Shown in pieces: positions 9,451-18,204 of a stretch of DNA of 64,000 nucleotides. Source of the DNA: WRHT01 sp031550525 (GTDB lineage Bacteria > Desulfobacterota > Desulfovibrionia > Desulfovibrionales > Desulfovibrionaceae); NCBI GenBank assembly GCA_031550525.1, contig JAVBON010000005.1, positions 1 to 64,000 on the forward strand. Reading direction: 5' to 3'. Position numbers and translations under genes: made by a program. Each line of letters opens with the position of its first letter. Positions within the stretch are counted from its first letter, which is position 1. The notes beneath the pieces are model-generated. The model saw nothing but the letters and a program-made list of their open reading frames with translations. It made no database searches and was not told the DNA's origin.

Positions 9451-9594
9451 TATCCACCCAGGCCGCAAGAAGGTGGAAAGAGCATCGCCGCCAGTAGCGC
9501 CTTGCTTTCAATTAGCGATGTTAAATTGGTGGGCGTTAGCGCAACGAGCCGCACCTTCAAAAAAATATCGGAAATAACTGGAAGGGTAAGCAAA

Positions 9595-12500
9595 ATGAAA
9601 AATCAGCCATTTCAGAGTATTCGCAAATCCTTATACGATCCGCGCGAGCATGACGCCTGCGGGGTGGGCTTTATAGCGCGGCTGGACGCGCAGCCAACTC
9701 ATAAGGTGCTGGAAGACGCCCTCATGGCCTTGGGCCGCATGGCGCATAGGGGCGGCTCCGGCTGCGGGCCCAAAGCGGCGGATGGCGCAGGCCTTATGGT
9801 GGCCTTGCCCCGCGCTTTCATGCGCAGGGTTTGGCAGCCCCTTTGCGGCGCATTGCCTGAAGAATACGGCATAGGGCATTTTTTCATGCCGCGTGAGCCG
9901 GAGCTTTGCAGGCAAGTGGAAAAAATTGTGGAGGAGACTCTGGCCGGGCATGACCTGCGCGTGCTGGGCTGGCGCGATACCCCCGTGCAGGCGGGAGTTT
10001 TGCAAAAACATGCTCTGGCAGGCCTGCCGCGCATAAGGCAGCTTGCGGTGGCCCGTGCCTATGGCGTTGCCGCCGCTGATGAAGGTGAGGCCTTTGAGCG
10101 CTTGCTGTATGTGGCCAGAAAGCACATGGAGCAGGATGTATTGAGCCGCGCGGCCTGCACTGCCGATGATTTTCACGTGGCCAGTTTTTCCGGGCGCGGC
10201 ATTGTTTACAAGGGCATGTTGCCCGGCGGAAGGCTGGCGGCGTTTTATTCCGATTTGGCCCAGCCGGATTTCGCCTCCTGCTTCGCCATATTTCACGAGC
10301 GCTACAGCACCAACACCAGGCCAAGCTGGCGGCTGGCCCAGCCTTTTCATTGTCTGGCGCATAATGGCGAAATAAATACCCTGCGCGGCAACATCAACAA
10401 TATGCGCATGCGCGAGCCTTTTATGCACTCCGAGCTTTTCGGGGCGGACATGCGATACCTTAAGCCGGTGCTGGACCGGCAGGGCAGCGACTCGGCCATG
10501 CTGGACAACGCCATGGAGCTTTTGCTGCGCGGTGGCAGAACCCTCGCTCATGCCGCCATGATGCTTGTGCCGGAGCCCTTTGGGGCTACTTATATAATGG
10601 GCGATGATAAACGCGCTTTTTACGAATACCATGCGGCCCTTATGGAGCCATGGGACGGCCCTTCGGCCCTGGTTTTTTCAGACGGATGGCGGCAAATAGG
10701 CGCGCAGTTGGATAGAAACGCCCTGCGCCCCTGCCGCTACATAATAACCAAAGACAATACGGTGATACTGGCTTCGGAAGCCGGAGTGCTGGATATTCCC
10801 GAGGCGCATGTCGCCCGGCGGGGGAGACTGGGGCCGCGCCGCATGCTAATGGTGGATTTTGCCCGCCACCGGGTGGTGACGGATGCTGAATGCAAAAATA
10901 GGGTGATATACTCCAAACCTTACCGGCACTGGGTACGCGAGCATGGCGTGACCCTGCGCGATTTGCCTTTGCCGCCGCAAAACCCGGCAACGGAACCTGA
11001 AGGGCAGGATTTGCTGCGGCAGCAGTACCTGTATGGCTTCAGCAAGGAAGAACTTGTTGAAATTATAGCGCCAATGGCTAAAAACGCGCAGGAGCCCATG
11101 TCCAGCATGGGGCTGGATACGCCCCTGGCCGTGCTCTCGCAAAAGCCGCAGTTGCTTTTTCACTACCTTAAGCAGTGCTTCGCGCAAGTGACCAACCCGC
11201 CCATAGATCCGCTACGCGAGGGGCTGGTGATGACCCTTACCGGCTTTGCAGGCCGCAGGGGAAATGTGCTGGATGAAGTGCCGGGCCATTACAGCCTGTT
11301 GCGCCTGCCCAACCCAGTGCTCATGCCGGACGACCTGCGGCGTATGTTGCTTTCGGAACACCCGGCAGTGAAAGCTGCCAGGCTGGATATGCTTTTTGAC
11401 GTGCCCAAAAAGCGGGGCAGCGCGGCCCTGGCTTTGGAAAAAGGGCTTAAAAGCATGTGCGTGGCCGCAGATAAGGCACTGGAGCAGGGCTGCACCATTC
11501 TGGCGCTCAGCGACGCGCGGTCCGACGCGCTCCGCGCCCCCATACCCTCGTTGTTGGCCGTGTCGGCCCTGCACCAGCACTTGCTGCGCAGCGGGCGCAG
11601 GCTGCTTTGCGGTATTGTGGCCGATACTGGCGAGGCCCGCGAGGTAATGCATCTGGCGCAGCTTATAGCCTTTGGCGCTGCCGCCGTGCACCCGCGCGTG
11701 GCCTGGGCCACGGTGGAGGCCATGAGCCGCGAGGGCCTTTTGGGTAAAAACGATACCCCACTCAAGGCGCGCGCGGCTTACTCCACCGCCTTGCAAAAAG
11801 GCCTGCTCAAAACTTTTTCGCGCATGGGCATTTCCACCCTGCGCAGCTTTATTCATGCTCAGGGGTTTGAGGCCGTTGGCTTGAATAAGGAATTTGTGGA
11901 TAAATATTTTACGGGGCTTCCCAGCCGTATTGGCGGCATCGGCCTGGAATCGGTAGCTTTTGATGCGCTGGCGCGACATAGCTCCGCCTTTGAGGGCCTG
12001 GCCTTGCGGCGGGAAGGTGCAGGAGCCTCCCCGGTTGCAGGGGGGGAGGCTTTTCCCGCATCATCCCGGCGGCAAGATGCGGCCAAAGGCGGCCTGCTGC
12101 TGCCGCCTTTGCCTGATACAGGCCGTTTCAAGCCACGCAACGCGGGTGAGCGGCACTTGTGGACAACAAAGGCCGTGCGCAGCCTGCACAGGGCCGTGCG
12201 CGAGAATGACGCCGCAAGCTTTGCCGAATATGCGGCTGAGAGCGACAACCAGACCTACGGGCCGGTAACTTTGCGTTCTCTGCTGCGCTTTAGGGCGGCC
12301 ACCCCTGTTACCATGGAGGAAGTGGAGCCGGAAGAAAACATCCTGCGCCGCTTCGTGGGCGCGGCCATGTCCTTCGGTTCCATCAGCAGCGAGGCGCATA
12401 GGGCCATAGCCGTGGCCTTCAACAGAGTGGGGGGGCGCTCCAACTGCGGCGAGGGCGGCGAAGACGCGGCGCGTTGCAGTATTCTGCCTGACGGGAGCAA

Positions 12501-14349
12501 TCCGCGCTCCAAGGTGCGCCAGATTGCTTCAGGCCGCTTTGGCGTAACCGCTTTTTATCTGGCTCAGGCCGATGAAATACAAATAAAAATGGCTCAGGGG
12601 GCCAAGCCGGGCGAGGGCGGGCAACTGCCCGCGCACAAGGTGCTGCCGGAAATAGCCCGCGTGCGCGGCACCACGCCCGGTGTTACGCTTATCTCCCCGC
12701 CTCCGCATCACGATATTTACTCCATAGAAGATTTGGCCCAGCTTATTTTCGACCTCAAACGCTTCAACCCCACGGCCAAGGTCTCCGTAAAACTGGTGGC
12801 TGGCAGCAACGTGGGCACCATAGCCTCGGGTGTGGCCAAGGCCGGGGCGGATATAATACTTGTCTCCGGCCATGACGGCGGCACCGGCGCTTCGCCCCGT
12901 TCGGCCATTGCGCACGTGGGCCTGCCCTGGGAGCTTGGATTGGCCGAAACCCAGTCCGCTTTGCTACACAATGGCATGCGGCGCATGGTGAAATTGCAGA
13001 CCGACGGGCAGTTGCGCACCGGCCGCGATTTGGCGGTGGCCGCGCTATTGGGGGCGGAAGAATTCGGCTTTGGGGCGGGCCTGCTGGTGGCCTTGGGCTG
13101 CTGCATGCTGCGCGTGTGTCATTTGGGTAGTTGCCCTGCCGGAATTGCGGCGCAGGATGCCACTTTGCGCGCGCGCCAGAAAGGCACGGCGGAACATGTG
13201 GAGCGCTACCTGCGCTTTTTGGCTGCGGATATGCGTAAGCACATGGCCGCCCTTGGGTTCCGTACCGTGGATGAAATGATTGGGCGGGCCGATATGCTGG
13301 AGCCGGCGCCCCTGCCTGCCTTGCGCCAAACGCTTGCAAACTGCCCGTGGTTGGATGAAAGTACTGCCAAGGCCTGGCTTGGCAAACTGGGAAATCTGGA
13401 TTTTTCTCGCGTGTTGCACTGTGACGGAGTTGCCTGCCGCATGCCGGAAGAAGACGCGAATCAGGAAAGCATGCTCTCGCCCTTTGAGGATTCGCCCCTT
13501 GAAACGGAATTACTCAGGGCCGTCAGGCCAAGTCTGAGCAGTGGAAGGCCGGCTTGTTTTGAAGGTATTGTGAGCAATACCGACCGCAGCGTATGCGCCA
13601 GACTGGCTGGCGAGATAGCCCGTACGGCGGGCGAGGCCGGGCTCAGGCCCGGCACTGTGGAGATAGTGCTTAAAGGCACGGCCGGGCAGAGCGCCGGGGC
13701 TTTTCTCACGCGCGGCGTGCGGCTTTATATAAAAGGCGAAGCCAACGACTATGTGGGCAAGGGGCTTTCCGGCGGGATAATATCTGTTGCGCCTGCCGCT
13801 CCGGATGCTCTATTGTTTTTGAATATGAATCAGGAGCAGGCGGTTATAGGCAATGTAGCTCTTTACGGCGCGACCTCGGGCGAGCTTTACGTAGGTGGCT
13901 CCGCCGGGGAGCGTTTTGCCGTGCGCAACAGCGGGGCCAGCGCCGTGGTTGAGGGCGTGGGCGACCATGCCTGCGAATATATGACCGGCGGCGTGGTGGT
14001 GGTATTGGGGCAGACCGGCTACAACTTCGCGGCCGGAATGAGTGGCGGACTGGCCTTTGTATATGACCGCGCCGAAACCTTCCAAACCCGCTGCAACCTT
14101 GATAGTGTGGACATAGCCAGCGTGTGGCGGGCTGAAGACGTAAGTCTTTTACGCTCGCTTATTGAAAAACATCTCGCACACACCGGAAGCCCATTGTCCA
14201 GAGCCTTGCTGGGCGACTGGAGCGCGCAGCTCCCATTGTTCTTTAAGATAACTCCCCTTGAATACGCCAATGCCCTTGAGCGCATCAAGCGCGGCGAAAA
14301 CCCCGGCGCGGAAAGCGTACCGGCCACAGAAGAGGTTTTTAGACCATGA
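9595..14349 (+). CDS. gltB: glutamate synthase large subunit GltB
   Basis: Converts glutamine plus 2-oxoglutarate to two glutamates. Class II glutaminase domain with nucleophile C22 (HDACGVGF), so a 21-residue propeptide is expected; then the central domain, the FMN domain with GAKPGEGGQLP and SPPPHHDIYSIEDL, the 3Fe-4S cysteines C1170, C1175 and C1180, and the C-terminal GXXGXG beta-helix. I chose ATG 9595 (GGAAGG upstream); the frame is open to 9343, but that part overlaps a repeat. The segment between EGGED and the RQIASGRFG motif is only ~22 residues, shorter than the ferredoxin-loop insertion of plant/cyanobacterial enzymes. No gltD lies nearby. A Gly/Ala-rich linker (about 805-845) is unusual. 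The stop overlaps dapF. Confidence 0.95.
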   Translation: MKNQPFQSIRKSLYDPREHDACGVGFIARLDAQPTHKVLEDALMALGRMAHRGGSGCGPKAADGAGLMVALPRAFMRRVWQPLCGALPEEYGIGHFFMPREPELCRQVEKIVEETLAGHDLRVLGWRDTPVQAGVLQKHALAGLPRIRQLAVARAYGVAAADEGEAFERLLYVARKHMEQDVLSRAACTADDFHVASFSGRGIVYKGMLPGGRLAAFYSDLAQPDFASCFAIFHERYSTNTRPSWRLAQPFHCLAHNGEINTLRGNINNMRMREPFMHSELFGADMRYLKPVLDRQGSDSAMLDNAMELLLRGGRTLAHAAMMLVPEPFGATYIMGDDKRAFYEYHAALMEPWDGPSALVFSDGWRQIGAQLDRNALRPCRYIITKDNTVILASEAGVLDIPEAHVARRGRLGPRRMLMVDFARHRVVTDAECKNRVIYSKPYRHWVREHGVTLRDLPLPPQNPATEPEGQDLLRQQYLYGFSKEELVEIIAPMAKNAQEPMSSMGLDTPLAVLSQKPQLLFHYLKQCFAQVTNPPIDPLREGLVMTLTGFAGRRGNVLDEVPGHYSLLRLPNPVLMPDDLRRMLLSEHPAVKAARLDMLFDVPKKRGSAALALEKGLKSMCVAADKALEQGCTILALSDARSDALRAPIPSLLAVSALHQHLLRSGRRLLCGIVADTGEAREVMHLAQLIAFGAAAVHPRVAWATVEAMSREGLLGKNDTPLKARAAYSTALQKGLLKTFSRMGISTLRSFIHAQGFEAVGLNKEFVDKYFTGLPSRIGGIGLESVAFDALARHSSAFEGLALRREGAGASPVAGGEAFPASSRRQDAAKGGLLLPPLPDTGRFKPRNAGERHLWTTKAVRSLHRAVRENDAASFAEYAAESDNQTYGPVTLRSLLRFRAATPVTMEEVEPEENILRRFVGAAMSFGSISSEAHRAIAVAFNRVGGRSNCGEGGEDAARCSILPDGSNPRSKVRQIASGRFGVTAFYLAQADEIQIKMAQGAKPGEGGQLPAHKVLPEIARVRGTTPGVTLISPPPHHDIYSIEDLAQLIFDLKRFNPTAKVSVKLVAGSNVGTIASGVAKAGADIILVSGHDGGTGASPRSAIAHVGLPWELGLAETQSALLHNGMRRMVKLQTDGQLRTGRDLAVAALLGAEEFGFGAGLLVALGCCMLRVCHLGSCPAGIAAQDATLRARQKGTAEHVERYLRFLAADMRKHMAALGFRTVDEMIGRADMLEPAPLPALRQTLANCPWLDESTAKAWLGKLGNLDFSRVLHCDGVACRMPEEDANQESMLSPFEDSPLETELLRAVRPSLSSGRPACFEGIVSNTDRSVCARLAGEIARTAGEAGLRPGTVEIVLKGTAGQSAGAFLTRGVRLYIKGEANDYVGKGLSGGIISVAPAAPDALLFLNMNQEQAVIGNVALYGATSGELYVGGSAGERFAVRNSGASAVVEGVGDHACEYMTGGVVVVLGQTGYNFAAGMSGGLAFVYDRAETFQTRCNLDSVDIASVWRAEDVSLLRSLIEKHLAHTGSPLSRALLGDWSAQLPLFFKITPLEYANALERIKRGENPGAESVPATEEVFRP

Positions 14350-15287
14350 GCCTTATAAAGTTCGACCGCAGGCCCGTGCCGCTGGATACGGCCAATTACC
14401 CCAGACGCATTCGTTTTACAAAAATGGAAGGCGCTGGCAACGATTATATATATATGGAAGAATTCAATTGGCACATAAAATACCCAGGCCCGCTGGCCGT
14501 GCGCATGAGCGACCGTAACTTCGGCATTGGCGGCGACGGCATCGTGCTTATAGGGCCTCCTGAGCCTGGCCTTGCCTACCCCGCTGATTTTCGCATGCGC
14601 ATGTTCAATGCCGACGGCTCGGAAAGCCCCATGTGCGGCAACGCCTCGCGTTGTGTTGGAAAATACTTGTACGATAATGGCCTTACCGATAAAACCGTAA
14701 TTAATCTGCAAACCGGGGCCGGTTTGCGCGTGCTTGAGCTGCATCTGCAAGACGGCAAGGTGGCCGCCGTGCGCGTAAATATGGGTAGCCCCAGGCTGGA
14801 GCCGGAGGCCCTGCCGATGCTGGCGCCGGTTACGCAGGGCCAGCCCACGCCTGCGCGGGGCGAGAGCTTTGCTGACAGAGAGATAACGGCTGGTGGTAAA
14901 ACTTTTAAAGCCACGGCCGTGTCCATGGGCAACCCGCATCTGGTAGTGCCATATGCGGATTTGGATTCGCTGGATATTTCCGCCCTCGGGCCTGCCTTTG
15001 AAACGCATGAGTGGTTTCCCCAGCGCGTGAATACCGAGTTTATACAGGTAATGGCGCGGGAGCGCATTCGTATGCGCGTATGGGAGCGCGGCAGCGGAGA
15101 AACCTTGGCTTGCGGAACAGGCGCTTGCGCCGCGCTGGTGGCCTGCGCCATTAACAACTGGACGGCGCGCAAGGCCGTTGTGGAGTTGCGCGGTGGAGAA
15201 CTGCAAATCGAATGGGCCGAAGATGGAAACGTATATATGACAGGCCCGGCCGAAATGGTGTTTACTGGCGAATACATAGTTAGATGA
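14346..15287 (+). CDS. dapF: diaminopimelate epimerase DapF
   Basis: Interconverts LL- and meso-diaminopimelate for lysine and peptidoglycan. Both catalytic cysteines of this cofactor-free epimerase are visible: C97 in MCGNASRCVG and C256 in ACGTGACAAL. FTKMEGAGNDYIY at about 24-36 is the family's N-terminal signature. The 313 residues exceed the usual ~275, mainly through about 20 extra N-terminal residues. Its ATG overlaps the gltB stop (ATGA), so translation is probably coupled. With dapL (16.8 kb), asd (28.9 kb) and dapA (42.1 kb) it belongs to the DapL variant of the pathway. Confidence 0.95.
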   Translation: MSLIKFDRRPVPLDTANYPRRIRFTKMEGAGNDYIYMEEFNWHIKYPGPLAVRMSDRNFGIGGDGIVLIGPPEPGLAYPADFRMRMFNADGSESPMCGNASRCVGKYLYDNGLTDKTVINLQTGAGLRVLELHLQDGKVAAVRVNMGSPRLEPEALPMLAPVTQGQPTPARGESFADREITAGGKTFKATAVSMGNPHLVVPYADLDSLDISALGPAFETHEWFPQRVNTEFIQVMARERIRMRVWERGSGETLACGTGACAALVACAINNWTARKAVVELRGGELQIEWAEDGNVYMTGPAEMVFTGEYIVR

Positions 15288-15589
15288 CGGGCGGGTGACG
15301 CGCTGGCAAAGGCATAATGTACGCAGCCGGATTTGTGGAATATGGGCTTTGAACCGAAAGAGTATACTCTTACGGTATTCGGCTGAGGGGCAAAGTATTG
15401 CTGACGCAGCCAGAGGGCAAAAGCGCCTGAATGTAGGCACAAGCTGGCCGCTAAAGGGAGCATCGCCGGTTTGGGCCAGCCTCGCGGGCCTTGTTGCGTG
15501 TTGTTTTACAGGGCCGTAGCTTTTGCAGGGTATGCATTTTTCAGGTTAACATGCTTTAAAAGGTTAAAATACTTCAAGAGGTGCTTCTT
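15288..15589. other. intergenic region dapF to MBL-fold gene
   Basis: About 300 bp without a gene. Most of it is the dispersed repeat at 15348-15434. The segment nearest the downstream gene contains TTAACATGC and TTAAAAT stretches but no clear promoter. Confidence 0.5.
15348..15434 (-). repeat. 87-bp dispersed repeat, copy 1
   Basis: Reads as the reverse complement of 27334-27420 over the same 87-bp length, with only about ten differences. The shared core is the perfect 14-bp palindrome AAGAGTATACTCTT, followed by CGGTATTCGGCTGAGGGGCA and ended by CAGAGGG...GCCTGAATGT. It has no reading frame with family similarity. Confidence 0.85.
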
Positions 15590-16474
15590 ATGAAAAATCT
15601 GTTTCGCTATCTCATCTTCGTTCCGTTCTGTCTCATCTTGCTTGCCGGAAACCTTTTTGCCGGGGAGGCTCATGTGCAAAAATTCATAGTTGGCGACGCC
15701 GTTGTCTGGGCTATTGCCGATTCCACCAGCGAGCGCGATATGGCCGTTTTTTCCAAAACTCCCAAGGAGCTTTTGGATAAATACGCGCCTTCCGGCAAGC
15801 TCCCCTCTGCCATTATGACCTTTATTATACAAAAAAACGGGCGCAATATACTGGTGGATGCAGGTTTGGGCGCTGATTCCAGCCTGCTCATGCCAGGCAT
15901 GGTGGAAGCAGGCGTCAGCCCCGATAAAATAGATACTGTGCTTATTACCCACATGCACGGCGACCATATAGGCGGGTTGCTTTGGGGTGATCAAAAGGCT
16001 TTTCCCAACGCGCAGGTGCTGATAGGGCGCGTGGAACAGGATTTTTGGCTTAGCGACGACTCCATGCGGCGCTACCCCGATCGCAAAGCCGCTTTTGAAA
16101 AGTGCCGCCGTGTAGTGGGCGTGTACGGCAAGGCGGTTAAAAGCTTCGAATTCAACACCCAGGTGCTGCCCGGCATAGTCGCGCTGGACTCCAGCGGCCA
16201 TACCCCCGGCCATACCTCATTTTTGATGAGCTCCGGCTACGAAAAAATGCTGTTCTGGGGCGATTTGGCCCATGCCGCCGATTTGCAGTTCCCACGGCCG
16301 GATCAGAACGCCAGCTTTGATATGGACCCTGTTAAGTCCGCAAAAGCCCGCGAATACTTTATGGGCTTGGCCGCACGCGAAAAAATGCCCATAGCCGGGG
16401 CGCATCTGCCCTTTGCCGCCATAGGCGAGGTGGAAAAGACCGGCATTTCGTCATTCAAGTACATACCTTTCTAA
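15590..16474 (+). CDS. exported metallo-beta-lactamase-fold hydrolase
   Basis: A 294-residue protein with a signal peptide (MKNLFRYLIFVPFCLILLAG, probable cleavage after LFA at about 24), so periplasmic or secreted. The metal-binding motif HMHGDH (H121, H123, D125, H126) and the later SGHTPGHTSF place it in the metallo-beta-lactamase superfamily, in the branch with quorum-quenching lactonases and related hydrolases; the substrate cannot be told. I chose ATG 15590, since AGAGGTG at 15577-15583 is its ribosome site; a GTG at 15581 is inside that site. It stands alone between dapF and dapL. Confidence 0.85.
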   Translation: MKNLFRYLIFVPFCLILLAGNLFAGEAHVQKFIVGDAVVWAIADSTSERDMAVFSKTPKELLDKYAPSGKLPSAIMTFIIQKNGRNILVDAGLGADSSLLMPGMVEAGVSPDKIDTVLITHMHGDHIGGLLWGDQKAFPNAQVLIGRVEQDFWLSDDSMRRYPDRKAAFEKCRRVVGVYGKAVKSFEFNTQVLPGIVALDSSGHTPGHTSFLMSSGYEKMLFWGDLAHAADLQFPRPDQNASFDMDPVKSAKAREYFMGLAAREKMPIAGAHLPFAAIGEVEKTGISSFKYIPF

Positions 16475-16485
16475 ATACCCGCGCA

Positions 16486-16517
16486 AGTCCGGCCGCCTGA
16501 CGCCGAGCGGCCGGACT
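16486..16517 (+). terminator. hairpin after the MBL-fold gene
   Basis: Perfect 11-bp arms AGTCCGGCCGC (16486-16496) and GCGGCCGGACT (16507-16517) with a 10-nt loop, followed by a pyrimidine-rich stretch (GTCTCCTTCTGTTT). It starts 12 nt after the stop codon. Confidence 0.65.
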
Positions 16518-16699
16518 GTCTCCTTCTGTTTACATGCTAAAATAACGGCTCGTCATGAAGACAAAGGCTTGTTGCGCTGACACGTCCCAAGGCGGATTTG
16601 TAAGCACCGGGCGGATTAGCCTTGCCGTGTGCTCAGCATGGCGGAGGCTGTCATTTCATTCTGGCGTCTGATTCCGCTTTGCTGTGGAGTTGACCGCGC

Positions 16700-16730
16700 G
16701 GAGCCCCGGATCTTGCAAATCCGGCTTCAT
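16700..16730 (-). repeat. composite repeat, partial copy at 16.7 kb
   Basis: GCGGAGCCC.GGATC followed by AAATCCGGCTTCAT (16717-16730) closely matches the right end of the 28.6-28.8 kb copy. The rest of the element is degenerate or absent here. Confidence 0.55.
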
Positions 16731-16779
16731 CCTCATATTTTAATTTTTCAGGTAACAACCACAGCATACTGGAGAGAGA

Positions 16780-18003
16780 ATGGTTTTAGTCAATACGCAT
16801 TACGGCAATTTGAGCGGGAGCTATTTGTTTTCGGAAATCGCCAAAAGGGTGGCGAGTTTTACGGCGGCCAACCCCGATAAAAAGATTATCCGCCTGGGCA
16901 TAGGCGATGTTACCAGCCCTTTGCCGCGTGCGGTTACGGATGCCCTGCATAAGGCTGTTGAGGAGCAGGCCTTGGCCGAGGGGTTTAGGGGGTATGGGCC
17001 TGAACAGGGTTACGACTTTTTGCGCAAGGCCATAGTTGAGGATTGCTTTAAAGGCCTGGGAGTTGAGGCTGATGAAATTTTTGTAAGCGATGGGGCAAAA
17101 TGTGACATAGGCAATTTTCAGGAACTTTTTGATATTTCCTGCAAAGTGGCCATAACCGACCCCGTATACCCTGTTTACGCCGATTCCAACGTAATGGCCG
17201 GACGCGCCGGCGCGCAGCATGGCGGCCGCTTTGAGGGCATGGTCTACTTGCCTTGTAACGCGCAAAATAATTTTGTGCCGGATCTGCCCAAAGAAAAAGT
17301 TGATATCATTTATCTGTGTTACCCAAATAACCCCACCGGCACCGTGCTTACCAAGGCGCAGCTTAAAGTATGGGTGGATTACGCCAGACGCCACGGCTGC
17401 ATAATTTTGTTCGATGCCGCCTATGAGGCTTATATCAGCACACCTGATGTGCCGCACAGCATATATGAAATTGAAGGGGCGCGCGAGGTGGCGGTGGAGT
17501 TTCGCAGTTATTCCAAACAGGCTGGTTTTACGGGCTTGCGCTGCGGTTACGTGGTTTTGCCCAAAACAGTTTACGGCAAAGACCAAAATGGAAGCGGGGT
17601 GAGCCTGCACGGCATGTGGCTGCGCCGCCAAACCACCAAATACAACGGCTGCCCCTATGTAGTGCAGCGCGCCGCCGAGGCCGTGCATTCACCCGCCGGA
17701 CATGCCGAAACCAAAGCCCTGATTGACGCCTATATGGCCAACGCCGGCAAAATCCGCGCGGCCTTCACCTCGCTGGGCCTGCGTGTTTACGGCGGCGTAG
17801 ACGCCCCTTACGTTTGGGTAAAACTGCCAGAAAATATGGATTCGTGGAAATTTTTCGACCTGCTTTTGCAGCAGGTGAATATAGTAGGCACGCCCGGAGC
17901 CGGTTTTGGACCCAGCGGCGAAGGATACTTTCGCCTGACCGGCTTCGGCGGCGCGGCTGCTACGGATGAGGCCGTAAAAAGGCTGGCGGGGTTGCGGTTG
18001 TAA
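16780..18003 (+). CDS. dapL: LL-diaminopimelate aminotransferase DapL
   Basis: PLP enzyme that converts tetrahydrodipicolinate directly to LL-diaminopimelate with glutamate as donor, bypassing the succinylase or acetylase steps. Family marks: N-terminal THYGNLSGSYLFSEIAKRV, YPNNPTGTVL, and the PLP lysine K246 in YSKQAGFTGLRCGY. The 407-residue length is typical. ATG 16780 has GGAGAGA just upstream. DapF, the next enzyme, is 1.5 kb upstream. This supports a DapL-type lysine and cell-wall pathway. Confidence 0.95.
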   Translation: MVLVNTHYGNLSGSYLFSEIAKRVASFTAANPDKKIIRLGIGDVTSPLPRAVTDALHKAVEEQALAEGFRGYGPEQGYDFLRKAIVEDCFKGLGVEADEIFVSDGAKCDIGNFQELFDISCKVAITDPVYPVYADSNVMAGRAGAQHGGRFEGMVYLPCNAQNNFVPDLPKEKVDIIYLCYPNNPTGTVLTKAQLKVWVDYARRHGCIILFDAAYEAYISTPDVPHSIYEIEGAREVAVEFRSYSKQAGFTGLRCGYVVLPKTVYGKDQNGSGVSLHGMWLRRQTTKYNGCPYVVQRAAEAVHSPAGHAETKALIDAYMANAGKIRAAFTSLGLRVYGGVDAPYVWVKLPENMDSWKFFDLLLQQVNIVGTPGAGFGPSGEGYFRLTGFGGAAATDEAVKRLAGLRL

Positions 18004-18132
18004 ATGGGGCCCTTCGGGCGGGAGTGTGAGAATATGGGCGCGCGAAGCGCGGCGGTAAAATACGGCTGGCTAGACGCTTTCTTATATTCCATCCATATAT
18101 TTTTCTATTTTTTACTTTTCGCTTCACGCAAA

Positions 18133-18165
18133 AGAAAGGGGGCAGAATAACTCTACCCCTTTTTT
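18133..18165. terminator. bidirectional terminator dapL/metG
   Basis: Between convergent dapL (+) and metG (-). The stem runs from about 18133-18142 to 18156-18165 (GGGG/CCCC core, A-tract on the left, T-tract on the right), with a T-run on either strand. It can serve both genes. Confidence 0.75.
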
Positions 18166-18204
18166 CTGATGCGCCTCAGGCATTCATTAAAAATAAGAAA
18201 GCTT

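Larger units (their letters stand above)
9030..9594. other. glnN-gltB intergenic region with repeats
   Basis: About 565 bp with no gene. It holds inverted repeats that could end glnN transcription: GCCCGC/GCGGGC around 9042-9068, and CCGGAGGAG (9072-9080) with CTCCTCCGG (9111-9119). An AT-rich stretch (9130-9180) and a hairpin at about 9298-9331 follow. A composite repeat is at 9344-9450. I saw no convincing promoter for gltB. Confidence 0.6.
16475..16779. other. dapL upstream region
   Basis: About 305 bp without a gene. It begins with a hairpin (16486-16517) and contains a degenerate right end of the composite repeat family at 16700-16730, 50 bp before dapL. I saw no clear sigma-70 promoter. 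Confidence 0.5.

Noticed and set aside
9343..9594. 84-residue N-terminal extension of GltB
   Set aside because: The frame is open through a dispersed repeat and would put a long unrelated segment before the catalytic cysteine; ATG 9595 has a ribosome site.
9631..10632. 333-codon minus-strand frame opposite the gltB N-terminus
   Set aside because: Antisense to a highly conserved glutaminase domain; shadow frame.
14019..15440. 473-codon open frame on the minus strand opposite the gltB end and dapF
   Set aside because: It lies antisense to two well-supported genes, has biased composition (His, Arg, Ala) typical of a shadow frame, and begins inside the 87-bp repeat. No family similarity.
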